The notes beneath the pieces were generated by a model. That model saw only the letters and a program-made list of their open reading frames with translations, was not told the origin of the DNA and made no database searches. Shown one piece after another: positions 1-8,277 of a DNA stretch of 64,000 nt. The first letter of the stretch is position 1; each line of letters opens with the position of its first letter. The DNA is taken from the NCBI GenBank assembly GCA_040219025.1, contig JAVJTE010000020.1, positions 868,001 to 932,000 of the forward strand. The letters are read 5' to 3'. This DNA comes from HT1-32 sp040219025. GTDB taxonomy: Bacteria; Pseudomonadota; Alphaproteobacteria; Rhodospirillales; HT1-32. The position numbers and the translations under genes are program-made.

Positions 1-2
1 GC

Positions 3-563
3 ATTCTGGATTTCTGGTTCGGGGCACCGGGATCTGCCGAACGGGGCAGGCCCCGGATGTTCTGGTTCAAGTCCGGTGACGCGCTGGATGCGGATATCAG
101 GGCCCGGTTCGGGACTGACTGGCTGCGTGCCATGGCCGGTGACTATGATGACCTGACCGGCGATGCCCGGGGTGCGCTGGCGATCATCATTCTGCTGGAC
201 CAGTTTCCCCGTAATATGTTCCGGGCCACGGCGCAGGCTTTTGCGTCTGATTCACGCGCCCTGCAGATTGCCATCCGGGCCGTTGATGCCGGATTTGACC
301 GGGAACTGGGCGAGCTTGAGCGCATGTTCATGTATCTGCCGTTCGAGCATGCCGAAGACATCGCCATGCAGGACCGGGCGGTCAGCCTGATGAGCAGCCT
401 GTCCGACCCGCAATATCTCGATTATGCCCACAAGCATCGCGATATCATCCTGCGCTTCGGGCGCTATCCCTATCGCAACGAGGTACTTGGCCGTGCGAAT
501 ACGGCGGCGGAGGACGCCTGGATGAACGACCCGGACGCCGAGTCTTTCGGACAGAAGAAATAG
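3..563 (+). CDS. DUF924 family protein (5' partial)
   Basis: The reading frame is open from base 3 and the family's N-terminal signature ILDFWFG lies before the first internal ATG at 57, so the true start is outside the window. About 186 residues are present. The DQFPRN motif and the later helical segment around EHAEDIAMQDRAV are typical of DUF924 proteins, which have an all-helical, TPR-like fold and no settled function. The gene converges on mmcB, with a palindromic repeat unit between the two stop codons. Confidence 0.85.
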   Translation: MLDFWFGAPGSAERGRPRMFWFKSGDALDADIRARFGTDWLRAMAGDYDDLTGDARGALAIIILLDQFPRNMFRATAQAFASDSRALQIAIRAVDAGFDRELGELERMFMYLPFEHAEDIAMQDRAVSLMSSLSDPQYLDYAHKHRDIILRFGRYPYRNEVLGRANTAAEDAWMNDPDAESFGQKK

Positions 564-569
564 CCGGTG

Positions 570-601
570 CGGCTGGATCCCGGCAGCCGCCGGGATGACA
601 T
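570..601. repeat. Single unit of dispersed palindromic repeat
   Basis: Read on the minus strand, this is one copy of a roughly 32-base unit beginning ATGTCATCCCGGCG and ending near CCAGCC. It contains the short palindrome GGATCCCGGC/GCCGGGAT. Related units occur at 16653-16734, 19381-19453 and 51914-51995. It sits between the convergent stop codons at 563 and 621 and could act as a bidirectional terminator, although it has no T-run. Confidence 0.7.
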
Positions 602-620
602 GCCCTGGCTGCGTCCGGGG

Positions 621-1055
621 TCAGCCTGCGCGGCGTAGCCGTGCGGCGGCGGCACGGGCGAAGCGGAGGGTCTGGTGCTTGCGGCGGGCGGCATTCATGC
701 CGGCATCCGGCGCTTCACGGATCAGGGCCGCATCGAACGCATCGGCAACCAGAATGCCGCAGTCATCCGGTAGCAGGTCGAGCGGAAAATCCTCGTTCAC
801 GGCGAAATAAAACGCGTCGCAGTGGGGCAGATATTCCGGCCATTTGCTGTCGGCCCGGAAATCCGGCACAGAGCTTTTCACCTCAATGACGATAAATCGC
901 CCCCAGTCATTCAGGGCCGCAACATCAACCCGGCGCCCGCCCCGCAGCTTGAATTCCGTCAGCGGTTCATAACCGCGATCAACCAGATGCCGGCAGACAC
1001 CGCGGGTGATCTCCGGGGCCGCATCCGGAAAGCGTTTATCTGGCAGAATGTTCAT
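621..1055 (-). CDS. mmcB: MmcB family DNA repair protein
   Basis: This 144-residue protein matches the MmcB family. The core has a PD-(D/E)xK nuclease-like arrangement: D44 in RRVDVAALND and E58-V-K60 in FIVIEVKSS. MmcB is an alphaproteobacterial protein, named in Caulobacter for mitomycin C tolerance, and is thought to be a nuclease-like DNA repair factor. The start at 1055 is preceded by GGGAGAA on the minus strand. The C-terminal region is basic (repeated A/R). Family assignment is firm; catalytic activity is inferred from the motif only. Confidence 0.85.
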   Translation of the reverse strand: MNILPDKRFPDAAPEITRGVCRHLVDRGYEPLTEFKLRGGRRVDVAALNDWGRFIVIEVKSSVPDFRADSKWPEYLPHCDAFYFAVNEDFPLDLLPDDCGILVADAFDAALIREAPDAGMNAARRKHQTLRFARAAAARLRRAG

Positions 1056-1073
1056 CTATTGTTCTCCCTGGCA

Positions 1074-1103
1074 GCAGCCTAACCGGACTCCGGTTCAGGC
1101 TGC
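1074..1103. other. Strong imperfect hairpin between two minus-strand genes
   Basis: Arms GCAGCCT/AGGCTGC followed inward by AACCGG/CCGGTT form a 13-base-pair stem with one bulged base and a three-base loop. It lies between the stop of the PEP mutase-family gene (1123) and the start of mmcB (1055). Neither side has a T-run, so it may be an operator or mRNA-end structure and not a classic terminator. A GANTC site (GACTC, 1086-1090) lies inside it. Confidence 0.5.
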
Positions 1104-1122
1104 AACAGGAAATCGCCGGGCC

Positions 1123-1959
1123 TTAGCCGCCCGGTTTTGCGAACACCCTGTTCAGGCTGTTGAAGGGGATACTGTTCATGGCGAGATCAAACCGGCCGCT
1201 GCTCTGCATCTCGGTGGTAGCGGCCAGCATTGCCCCGTAGGCGGTGCGTGCCAGCAGGCTGCCGACGGAGATGCGTCTGACGCCGATGGCAGACAGGGCC
1301 GCATGGGTGACACCATCGATTTTCGGGTTGGGCAGGGCGTTGAACGGACGGTCGACGGATTTCACAACTGTCTCGATATCGGCGAGCGAGGTCAGTCCCG
1401 GCGCATAGAGCACATCGGCCCCGGCTTCCTGAAACGCCTGCAGGCGGGCGATAGTATCGGCGAGATCAGGCCGGCCATGCAGGTAATTCTCGGCGCGTGC
1501 GGTCAGTACGAAACCGTCTTTCACGGACCGGGCTGCCTCCACCGCAGCCTGAATACGTTCCACGGCAAATCCGAAATCATAGACCGGTTTGCCGGCATCG
1601 CCTGTTGCATCCTCGATCGAGCCGCCGGCCAGACCGGTCGCAGCCGCCAGCCGGATGGTCCCGGCGACATAGACCGGGTCGTCATCAAAGCCACCTTCCA
1701 GATCCGCACTGACCGGCAACGGGGTTGCTTCGACGATCTCGCGGCAGTGGTCGAGCACCATCTCCCGGTGGACCTGCCCGAAACCTTCGGCAAGACCGCG
1801 CCCGAAGGCAAAACCGGCACTGGTGGTGGCCAGTGCTTCAAACCCGGCATCGGCCAGCAGACGGGCAGACCCGCGATCCCAGGGGTTCGGAATGATGAAG
1901 GCTTCATCGCGTTCATGCAGGGCACGGAAGTGACGGACCTTGTCGGCCTGGCTGTTCAT
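1123..1959 (-). CDS. Isocitrate lyase/PEP mutase family enzyme
   Basis: This 278-residue protein has the ICL/PEPM beta-barrel family pattern: an N-terminal FIIPNPWDRGSARLLADAGF segment, then TTSAGFA, the acidic SADLEGGF motif, a SIEDATGD metal-loop segment, and TARAENYL. Members cleave or form C-C or C-P bonds of 2-oxoacid-like substrates, such as methylisocitrate, oxaloacetate or phosphonopyruvate. This protein matches the broad uncharacterised subgroup annotated as isocitrate lyase/phosphoenolpyruvate mutase family, so the substrate is unknown. No phosphonate or methylcitrate genes are nearby. Confidence 0.85.
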   Translation of the reverse strand: MNSQADKVRHFRALHERDEAFIIPNPWDRGSARLLADAGFEALATTSAGFAFGRGLAEGFGQVHREMVLDHCREIVEATPLPVSADLEGGFDDDPVYVAGTIRLAAATGLAGGSIEDATGDAGKPVYDFGFAVERIQAAVEAARSVKDGFVLTARAENYLHGRPDLADTIARLQAFQEAGADVLYAPGLTSLADIETVVKSVDRPFNALPNPKIDGVTHAALSAIGVRRISVGSLLARTAYGAMLAATTEMQSSGRFDLAMNSIPFNSLNRVFAKPGG

Positions 1960-2077
1960 TATCGGAATCTCCCGGTTCTGGTTTGTGGCATCATCGTAAC
2001 ATGACGGATGCCGGACATGGTTGTCCTGCCGCCAGAATATGAGACCATTCGGTCAGAACCTGTCAGGAGCCCGCGTC

Positions 2078-2491
2078 ATGGAAGCCGTTCTGCAAAGTTT
2101 TCTCACCGGATTTCCCATCCTGTTGCTGCATTTCAGCGTGACCGTGATCATGCTCTGTATCGGTGCCTGGCTCTATTACAAATGGACGCCTTATTGCGAA
2201 ATCACCCTGATCCGTGAAGGCAATATGGCAGCGGCCATTGCGATGGCCGGGGCGGTTATTGGCCTGGCGCTGCCGCTGGCGGTCTGCATGGCGGCCAGTG
2301 TGTCGGTGGCCGATATCGTTGTCTGGGGTTCGCTGACGATTGTGCTGCAGCTGATTGTCTACCGGTTTGTCGATCTGTTGCTGAAGGGACTCCCGGCGCG
2401 GATCGAGAAGGGCGAGACCGCACCGGCGCTGTTTCTGGTCGGGGTCAAGTTCGGCGTCGCCATGATCAATGCGGCGGCAGTCGCCGGATAG
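2078..2491 (+). CDS. DUF350 family membrane protein
   Basis: This 137-residue integral membrane protein has about four hydrophobic segments (roughly residues 12-34, 50-72, 78-99 and 113-135). They form the two similar halves expected of the DUF350 family (YjfL-like). The start at ATG 2078 is preferred over the upstream ATG 2021 because CAGGAG lies about nine bases before it and the protein then begins directly with the first membrane segment. Function is unknown. The trypsin-like protease gene starts 9 bases downstream, suggesting one transcript. Confidence 0.8.
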   Translation: MEAVLQSFLTGFPILLLHFSVTVIMLCIGAWLYYKWTPYCEITLIREGNMAAAIAMAGAVIGLALPLAVCMAASVSVADIVVWGSLTIVLQLIVYRFVDLLLKGLPARIEKGETAPALFLVGVKFGVAMINAAAVAG

Positions 2492-2500
2492 CGGGCGGTC

Positions 2501-3343
2501 ATGAAGGGTATCGACAAGCTCGCTTTTCTGCTGGTCGTGGTCAGCGCCTTGTTCAGCTATTTCTTTGGCGATGAACGTGATGGCTTTGATGACCGGCGAC
2601 CCGCGCCGGAACGCTTTGAAGCGGCGCCCGAGCGCCCGTCCGCGCCACGCCGCCCGCTGCCCGGACAATCCGCCCGTGATCCGGCATTTGAAGTGGCCCC
2701 GTCGCAGAAAACGGATTCCACCGGCACGGCCTTTTCGGTCAATCGCAGCGGCTTCTGGCTGACGGCAAAGCATGTCACCCATGGCTGTGACCGCATCGCC
2801 CTTGTTCGTCCCGACCGCAAGCTGGTGCGGATACAGGATGTCATTGAACATCCCCGGGCCGATGTCGCGGTCATCCGCACAACGGGGGGAACGGCGTCGC
2901 TGGGCCTGCGGGACGGCAGCCTGGAAATCGGTCAGGACGGCTACATGTTCGGCTTTCCCCAGGGTAGGCCGGGCGATGTTCATGCACAGCTGCTGGGCCG
3001 GGCGCGGTCCGTCACCCGTGAGGGCCGGATGAATTCGGAGCCGGTGATCGCCTGGACGGAGGTCCGCCGGCTGCCGGAACTTTCCGGCAGTCTGGGTGGT
3101 TTGAGTGGCGGGCCGGCGGTTGATGCGGCGGGCCGGATTGTCGGGGTTGTTTCCTCTGAATCGGCCCGGCGCGGGCGTGTCATGACCGCAGCTCCGGTTT
3201 CTGTCCGTGAAGTTCTGCAACTGGCGAAGACGGCGGCCGAGCCCGAAGCACCCGTTGTTCCGGTGCCCGGGACGTTCGGATTGATCGGTGATGAGCTGCG
3301 AAAGACACTGACCGTGGCACAGGTTTATTGTGATGTGCGCTAG
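2501..3343 (+). CDS. Membrane-anchored trypsin-like serine protease
   Basis: This 280-residue protein has one N-terminal hydrophobic segment (about residues 7-22), likely an uncleaved anchor, and a Pro/Arg-rich linker to about residue 65. A chymotrypsin-fold protease domain follows. The triad is visible as H91 in TAKHVTHGC, D121 in HPRADVAVI and S202 in GGLSGGPAVD. There is no PDZ domain, unlike DegP/HtrA. It is probably a periplasmic, inner-membrane-tethered protease. Target unknown. It follows the DUF350 gene closely and is followed by a terminator-like hairpin. Confidence 0.85.
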   Translation: MKGIDKLAFLLVVVSALFSYFFGDERDGFDDRRPAPERFEAAPERPSAPRRPLPGQSARDPAFEVAPSQKTDSTGTAFSVNRSGFWLTAKHVTHGCDRIALVRPDRKLVRIQDVIEHPRADVAVIRTTGGTASLGLRDGSLEIGQDGYMFGFPQGRPGDVHAQLLGRARSVTREGRMNSEPVIAWTEVRRLPELSGSLGGLSGGPAVDAAGRIVGVVSSESARRGRVMTAAPVSVREVLQLAKTAAEPEAPVVPVPGTFGLIGDELRKTLTVAQVYCDVR

Positions 3344-3345
3344 AC

Positions 3346-3370
3346 ACGGTTCTGTCACAACCGTTTTATT
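3346..3370 (+). terminator. Probable Rho-independent terminator
   Basis: A six-base-pair stem ACGGTT/AACCGT with a seven-base loop is followed at once by TTTATT, three bases after the stop codon of the protease gene. It is short but well placed to end the DUF350-protease transcript before the glutamate dehydrogenase gene. Confidence 0.55.
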
Positions 3371-3444
3371 CGCACCGACTATGGAGTAGCCTGATTTCAA
3401 AGGCGGGCGATTCAACGCCTGCTGCAGATGTGGGGAGAGTTCAG

Positions 3445-6400
3445 ATGGCTTTCGGCAACGAAGATCGCAAATCGGATCGCATGGATGAACTGATGGCGCT
3501 GATCGACAAACGGTCAGGCGGCGAAAAGGCATCCCGGACAAAAAAGTTCGCTCGTCAGTATTACGAACATGTCGGCTGGCATGACCTGGCCGAGATGGAT
3601 CTGGACGAGATGTACGGTTCCGCCCTGTCGCTCTGGAGTTTTGCACAGGGTCAGAAGGCCGGAGATACCCTGATCCGGGTCTATAACCCCCGGTTCGAGG
3701 AACAGGGCTGGAAAGCGGATCACACGATTGTTGAAATCGTCACCGACGATATGCCGTTTCTGGTCGATTCCGGCACCGCGCTGCTGCAGTCACACGATCT
3801 GAACGTGCATCTGGTGATTCATCCGATCGTCCGTCTGCGCCGCGCCAAGGACGGGTCGGTGGCTGACCTTCTGGACGAGGATGCGGAAGGCGATGATGTC
3901 ACCGCCACCTCCTGCATGCATTTCGAGATCAGCGAACAGACCGATCCGGCTGTTCTGAAGCGCCTGCATGGCGATCTGGCTGAGGTCTATGCGGACGTCC
4001 GCGCCTCGGTCGAGGACTGGCCTTCGATGCGCAAGGCGGCACAGGACGAAATCAACGGCCTGCGCAAAGCCGCCGGCAACTCAAAGGACGGCGAGGAGTT
4101 GCAGGAGGCAGCAGATTTTCTGCAATGGCTGCATGACGACCATTTCATTTTCCTTGGCTATCGCGATTACAGCTATCCAAAGAAAGGTGCCAAGGGCAGC
4201 GTCGATCCGAAAAGCGGGCTCGGCATGCTGCGTGACCCGAAGCGGGTCCTGATGCGCGAGTTGCGCGATGTCGAGGATATGCCGGCAGATGTCCTGCGCT
4301 TCGTCAGTTCACCTGAATTGCTGATGGTGACCAAGGCGGAGGGAGCATCCTACATCCACCGTGCTGCCCGGCTGGATATCATCGGTGTGAAGCAGTTCGA
4401 CAAGTCGGGCAAGGCAATCGGGCAGCGCCTGTTTGCCGGTCTGTTCACTTCGGTCGCCTATAACCGCAGCCCGTCGGAAATTCCGATGCTGCGGCGCCGG
4501 GTCAGCACCATTCTGAAGAAAGCCGGCCTGCGGCCGAGCAGTCATGACGGCAAGGCGCTGGTCAATATCCTTGAGACCTATCCCCGTGATGAACTGTTTC
4601 AGGCGGAGATCGGTGCGCTGTTTGAAACCTCGATGGGTATTCTGCAGCTTCAGGAACGCCAGCGGGTGGCGCTGTTCCTGCGTCAGGACAATTTCGAGCG
4701 GTTCATTTCCTGTCTCGTCTATGTGCCACGCGACAATTATTCGACAGATCTCCGCAAGCGGATCAACAAGATTCTGGCCAAGGCCTTCAATGGCGAAGTG
4801 ACCGTTTTCTATACCCAGCTGGGCGAATCCATGCTGGCCCGGCTGCATGTTATCGTGAAGACCGAACCGGGCAAGATACCGGCCTATGACGCCCATGATA
4901 TCGAAGACAGCATTGTCGAGTCCGCCCGTACCTGGACGGACCGGCTGACGGAAGCACTGGTTTCGGACCGGGGTGAGGAACTGGGATTGCGTACCGCCGA
5001 CCGTTTCGGCACCGCATTCCCCGGCGGTTATACCGAGAAGGTGCATGCGCAGGCCGCGGTGTTTGATATCGGCAAGATCGAGGAAGCGCTGGAAACCGGC
5101 CGGATCGGGATGAACCTGTACCGCCCCATCGAGGCGGCGCCCAATGAAGTCCGCTTCAAGCTGTATCACCCGAAAGGGGCGGTGCCGCTGTCGGTTGTCA
5201 TGCCGATGCTGGAAAATATGGGCCTGAACGTCATTGACGAACAGCCGACATCGGTGCGCCCGACAGAGGGTGATATGGTGATGATCCATGATTTTGGTCT
5301 CGCCACCTGTGACGGTGCGGCCATTGATCTGGCAGCCGTACGGATGAATTTCCATAACGCGTTCGAGGCGCTCTGGACCGACGAGCTGGAAAATGACGGC
5401 TTCAATGCGCTGGTTCTTTCCGGTCTGGCACCGCGCGAAATCACCATCATCCGGGCTTATGCGAAGTTTCTGCGTCAGGCCGGCATCACGTTCAGCCAGT
5501 CCTATATCGAAGAGACACTGGCCAAGCATTCAGCCATTACCGGGTTGCTGGTCGAACTGTTCATGGCGCGCTTTGACCCGGCAACGGAAGGCAAGCGTGA
5601 GGCGAAGTCAAAGGCACTGGTGAAGTCTGTCGTCGGCCATCTGAACGATGTGGTGAACGCTGATGAAGACCGGATGCTGGGGCGGTTTCTGAACTGCATT
5701 ACCTCCACGCTGCGGACCAACTTCTTCCAGAAGGCGGAAGATGGCGGCCCGAAACCGGCACTGAGCTTCAAGTTTGATTCGAGGGCGCTGCTGGAACTGC
5801 CGCTGCCGGCACCGTTGCGGGAAATCTTTGTCTACAGCCCGCGGCTTGAAGCAGTGCATCTGCGGTTCGGTCTGGTCGCGCGCGGTGGCCTGCGCTGGTC
5901 GGACCGGCGGGAAGACTTCCGGACCGAGGTGCTGGGGCTGGTGAAGGCCCAGCAGGTCAAGAATGCGGTGATTGTGCCGGTCGGATCAAAAGGCGGGTTC
6001 GTGCTGAAACGCGCCCCGAAAGAAGGTGGTCGCGAAGCCTTCATGGAAGAAGGTGTCGCCTGCTACAAGACGTTCCTGCGCTCGATGCTGGATATCACCG
6101 ATAATCTGGTCGCCGGTGAAATTGTGCCGCCGGTCGATGTGGTGCGCTGGGATGGTGATGATCCCTATCTGGTTGTCGCGGCGGACAAGGGAACAGCGAC
6201 CTTTTCCGATTATGCCAACTCTGTGTCCGCGGAATACGGGTTCTGGCTGGATGACGCTTTCGCCTCCGGCGGCAGTCAGGGCTATGACCACAAGAAGATG
6301 GGCATCACCGCGCGCGGTGCCTGGGAGAGCGTGAAGCGGCATTTCCGTGAAATGGGCACGAACTGTCAGGTCGACCCCTTCACCTGTGTTGGTGTCGGGG

Positions 6401-8277
6401 ATATGGCGGGTGACGTGTTCGGTAACGGGATGCTGAATTCCCCGGTGACGAAACTGGTCGGTGCCTTCAACCATATGCATATCTTTATCGATCCGGACCC
6501 GGACGTGAAAAGCAGCTATGCCGAGCGCCAGCGGCTGTTCGATCTGCCCCGTTCAAGCTGGACCGATTACAACAGCAAGCTGATTTCAAAGGGCGGGGGA
6601 ATTTTTGAGCGGTCGGCGAAGTCGATCAGGCTGAGCCCGGAAATCCGCAAGCTGTTTGATATCACGGAAACCGAACTGGCCCCGAGCGACCTTATCCGGG
6701 CGATGCTGAAAGCGAAGGTCGATCTGTTGTGGTTCGGTGGAATCGGGACCTACATCAAATCCTCCGACGAAAGCCATACCGACGCCGGTGATCGTGCCAA
6801 TGACGCGCTCCGGGTCAATGGTGAAGACCTGCGGGCCCGCGTTATCGGTGAGGGGGCGAATCTGGGGACGACCCAGCTTGGCCGCATTGAGGCGGCAATG
6901 GCCGGGGTTCGGCTGAACACGGATTCCATTGATAATTCTGCCGGTGTCGACTGTTCGGATCACGAGGTCAATATCAAGATCCTGCTGGGCGGTGTGGTCA
7001 GTGACGGCGACATGACCATGAAGCAGCGTAACAAGCTGCTGGTGGAAATGACGGATGAAGTGGGCGAACTGGTGCTGCGCGACAATTATCTGCAAAGTCA
7101 GGCAATCTCGCTGGTTGAACATGGCGGCGTTGCCGGGCTGCATCCGCAACGCCAGCTGATGCGGATGCTGGAACGTCAGGGCCGCCTCAACCGCAGTATC
7201 GAATATCTGCCGGATGACGAGGAATTGCAGGATCGTCAGAATCAGAAGATCGGGCTGACCCGCCCGGAAATTTCCATCCTGATGCCTTATGCCAAGATCT
7301 GGCTGTATGACGAGCTGCTGGCATCGGACCTGCCGGACGATCCGCAGCTTGAGGAAGATCTGGTGCGTTATTTCCCGACGGCGCTGCGTGAAAAATTCCG
7401 TGAGCAGATCGGGGGCCATCGTCTCCGCCGTGAAATCATCACCACGGTGGTCGCCAACTCGATGATCAATCGTGTCGGCGGCTGGTTCGCTGCAGAGATC
7501 GGTGAGCGCACGGGTATGGGGCTGGTCGATATCGCCCGGGCCTACACAATCACCCGCGATGTCTTCACCCTGCGCAGCGTCTGGGCAGAGATCGAATCGC
7601 TCGACAACAAGGTCGCGGCGGATGTGCAGATCCGGATGCTGGAATGGATCAACAAGCTGATTTCCGGCGGTGTGCTGTGGTTCCTGCGTAATGGCCCGCA
7701 CCCGCTGGACATATCCACCAACATCAAGACCTTCCGGACGGGCGTGACGGAAATAGCAGATAATCTGGATAATCTGGTGGTCGGAGAGGTGAAGGACCTG
7801 CTCGCGCGGCGGGCAGAAAAAATGATCGCTGACAAGGTTCCGGCGGCACTGGCCCGCAGGGTCGCCAACATGTCGATCATGGTCACGGCCTGCGATATCT
7901 GCCGTATCGCCGCTACATCCGGCAAGAAGGTGAGGGATGTCGGGGCGCTGTATTTCAGGGTGGGTGACCGTTTCGGGCTGGACTGGATCCGCCTGGCATC
8001 TGACGGTGCCGAGGGCGACAGCCACTGGGAACGGCTTGCGGTTTCTGCCATTGTCGAGGATTTCTACAGCCATCAGCAGGCAATCACTGCGGCGATCCTG
8101 CAGGCATCCAAGGGCAAGACCTCCGATGATGCAATCGACAGCTGGATTGCCGGAAACCAGGTTGCGGTTGATCGCACAGCCCAGTTGCTGGCTGAATTCC
8201 AGTCGATGACCGGCACCGTTGACCTGGCCATGCTGGCCGTTGCCAACCGACAGTTCAGGGCGATGATCGAGACGTGA
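3445..8277 (+). CDS. gdhZ: NAD-dependent glutamate dehydrogenase, large (about 180 kDa) type
   Basis: This 1,610-residue protein catalyses oxidative deamination of glutamate to 2-oxoglutarate and ammonia with NAD. Its length and the central catalytic segment GGLRWSDRREDFRTEV followed by QQVKNAVIVPVGSKGG are typical of the GDH-180 class, which has long N-terminal ACT-like regulatory regions and a C-terminal helical extension. The ATG at 3445 is preferred over the in-frame GTG at 3430 because GGGGAGAG sits just before it. In Caulobacter the orthologue GdhZ also influences cytokinesis through FtsZ, which is relevant because ftsZ lies in this window. The next gene overlaps its stop codon. Confidence 0.95.
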   Translation: MAFGNEDRKSDRMDELMALIDKRSGGEKASRTKKFARQYYEHVGWHDLAEMDLDEMYGSALSLWSFAQGQKAGDTLIRVYNPRFEEQGWKADHTIVEIVTDDMPFLVDSGTALLQSHDLNVHLVIHPIVRLRRAKDGSVADLLDEDAEGDDVTATSCMHFEISEQTDPAVLKRLHGDLAEVYADVRASVEDWPSMRKAAQDEINGLRKAAGNSKDGEELQEAADFLQWLHDDHFIFLGYRDYSYPKKGAKGSVDPKSGLGMLRDPKRVLMRELRDVEDMPADVLRFVSSPELLMVTKAEGASYIHRAARLDIIGVKQFDKSGKAIGQRLFAGLFTSVAYNRSPSEIPMLRRRVSTILKKAGLRPSSHDGKALVNILETYPRDELFQAEIGALFETSMGILQLQERQRVALFLRQDNFERFISCLVYVPRDNYSTDLRKRINKILAKAFNGEVTVFYTQLGESMLARLHVIVKTEPGKIPAYDAHDIEDSIVESARTWTDRLTEALVSDRGEELGLRTADRFGTAFPGGYTEKVHAQAAVFDIGKIEEALETGRIGMNLYRPIEAAPNEVRFKLYHPKGAVPLSVVMPMLENMGLNVIDEQPTSVRPTEGDMVMIHDFGLATCDGAAIDLAAVRMNFHNAFEALWTDELENDGFNALVLSGLAPREITIIRAYAKFLRQAGITFSQSYIEETLAKHSAITGLLVELFMARFDPATEGKREAKSKALVKSVVGHLNDVVNADEDRMLGRFLNCITSTLRTNFFQKAEDGGPKPALSFKFDSRALLELPLPAPLREIFVYSPRLEAVHLRFGLVARGGLRWSDRREDFRTEVLGLVKAQQVKNAVIVPVGSKGGFVLKRAPKEGGREAFMEEGVACYKTFLRSMLDITDNLVAGEIVPPVDVVRWDGDDPYLVVAADKGTATFSDYANSVSAEYGFWLDDAFASGGSQGYDHKKMGITARGAWESVKRHFREMGTNCQVDPFTCVGVGDMAGDVFGNGMLNSPVTKLVGAFNHMHIFIDPDPDVKSSYAERQRLFDLPRSSWTDYNSKLISKGGGIFERSAKSIRLSPEIRKLFDITETELAPSDLIRAMLKAKVDLLWFGGIGTYIKSSDESHTDAGDRANDALRVNGEDLRARVIGEGANLGTTQLGRIEAAMAGVRLNTDSIDNSAGVDCSDHEVNIKILLGGVVSDGDMTMKQRNKLLVEMTDEVGELVLRDNYLQSQAISLVEHGGVAGLHPQRQLMRMLERQGRLNRSIEYLPDDEELQDRQNQKIGLTRPEISILMPYAKIWLYDELLASDLPDDPQLEEDLVRYFPTALREKFREQIGGHRLRREIITTVVANSMINRVGGWFAAEIGERTGMGLVDIARAYTITRDVFTLRSVWAEIESLDNKVAADVQIRMLEWINKLISGGVLWFLRNGPHPLDISTNIKTFRTGVTEIADNLDNLVVGEVKDLLARRAEKMIADKVPAALARRVANMSIMVTACDICRIAATSGKKVRDVGALYFRVGDRFGLDWIRLASDGAEGDSHWERLAVSAIVEDFYSHQQAITAAILQASKGKTSDDAIDSWIAGNQVAVDRTAQLLAEFQSMTGTVDLAMLAVANRQFRAMIET

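Noticed and set aside
1006..2004. A 332-codon plus-strand open frame opposite the PEP mutase-family gene
   Set aside because: The minus-strand frame matches a known family over its whole length; the plus-strand product does not match anything.
4309..5529. A 406-codon minus-strand open frame inside the glutamate dehydrogenase gene
   Set aside because: It lies fully antisense to a well-conserved enzyme and its product resembles no family. Such long antisense frames are common in high-GC coding DNA. The same applies to 6586-8337 and to other long antisense frames at 2063-3646, 14588-15832, 23156-24496 and 32431-33921.
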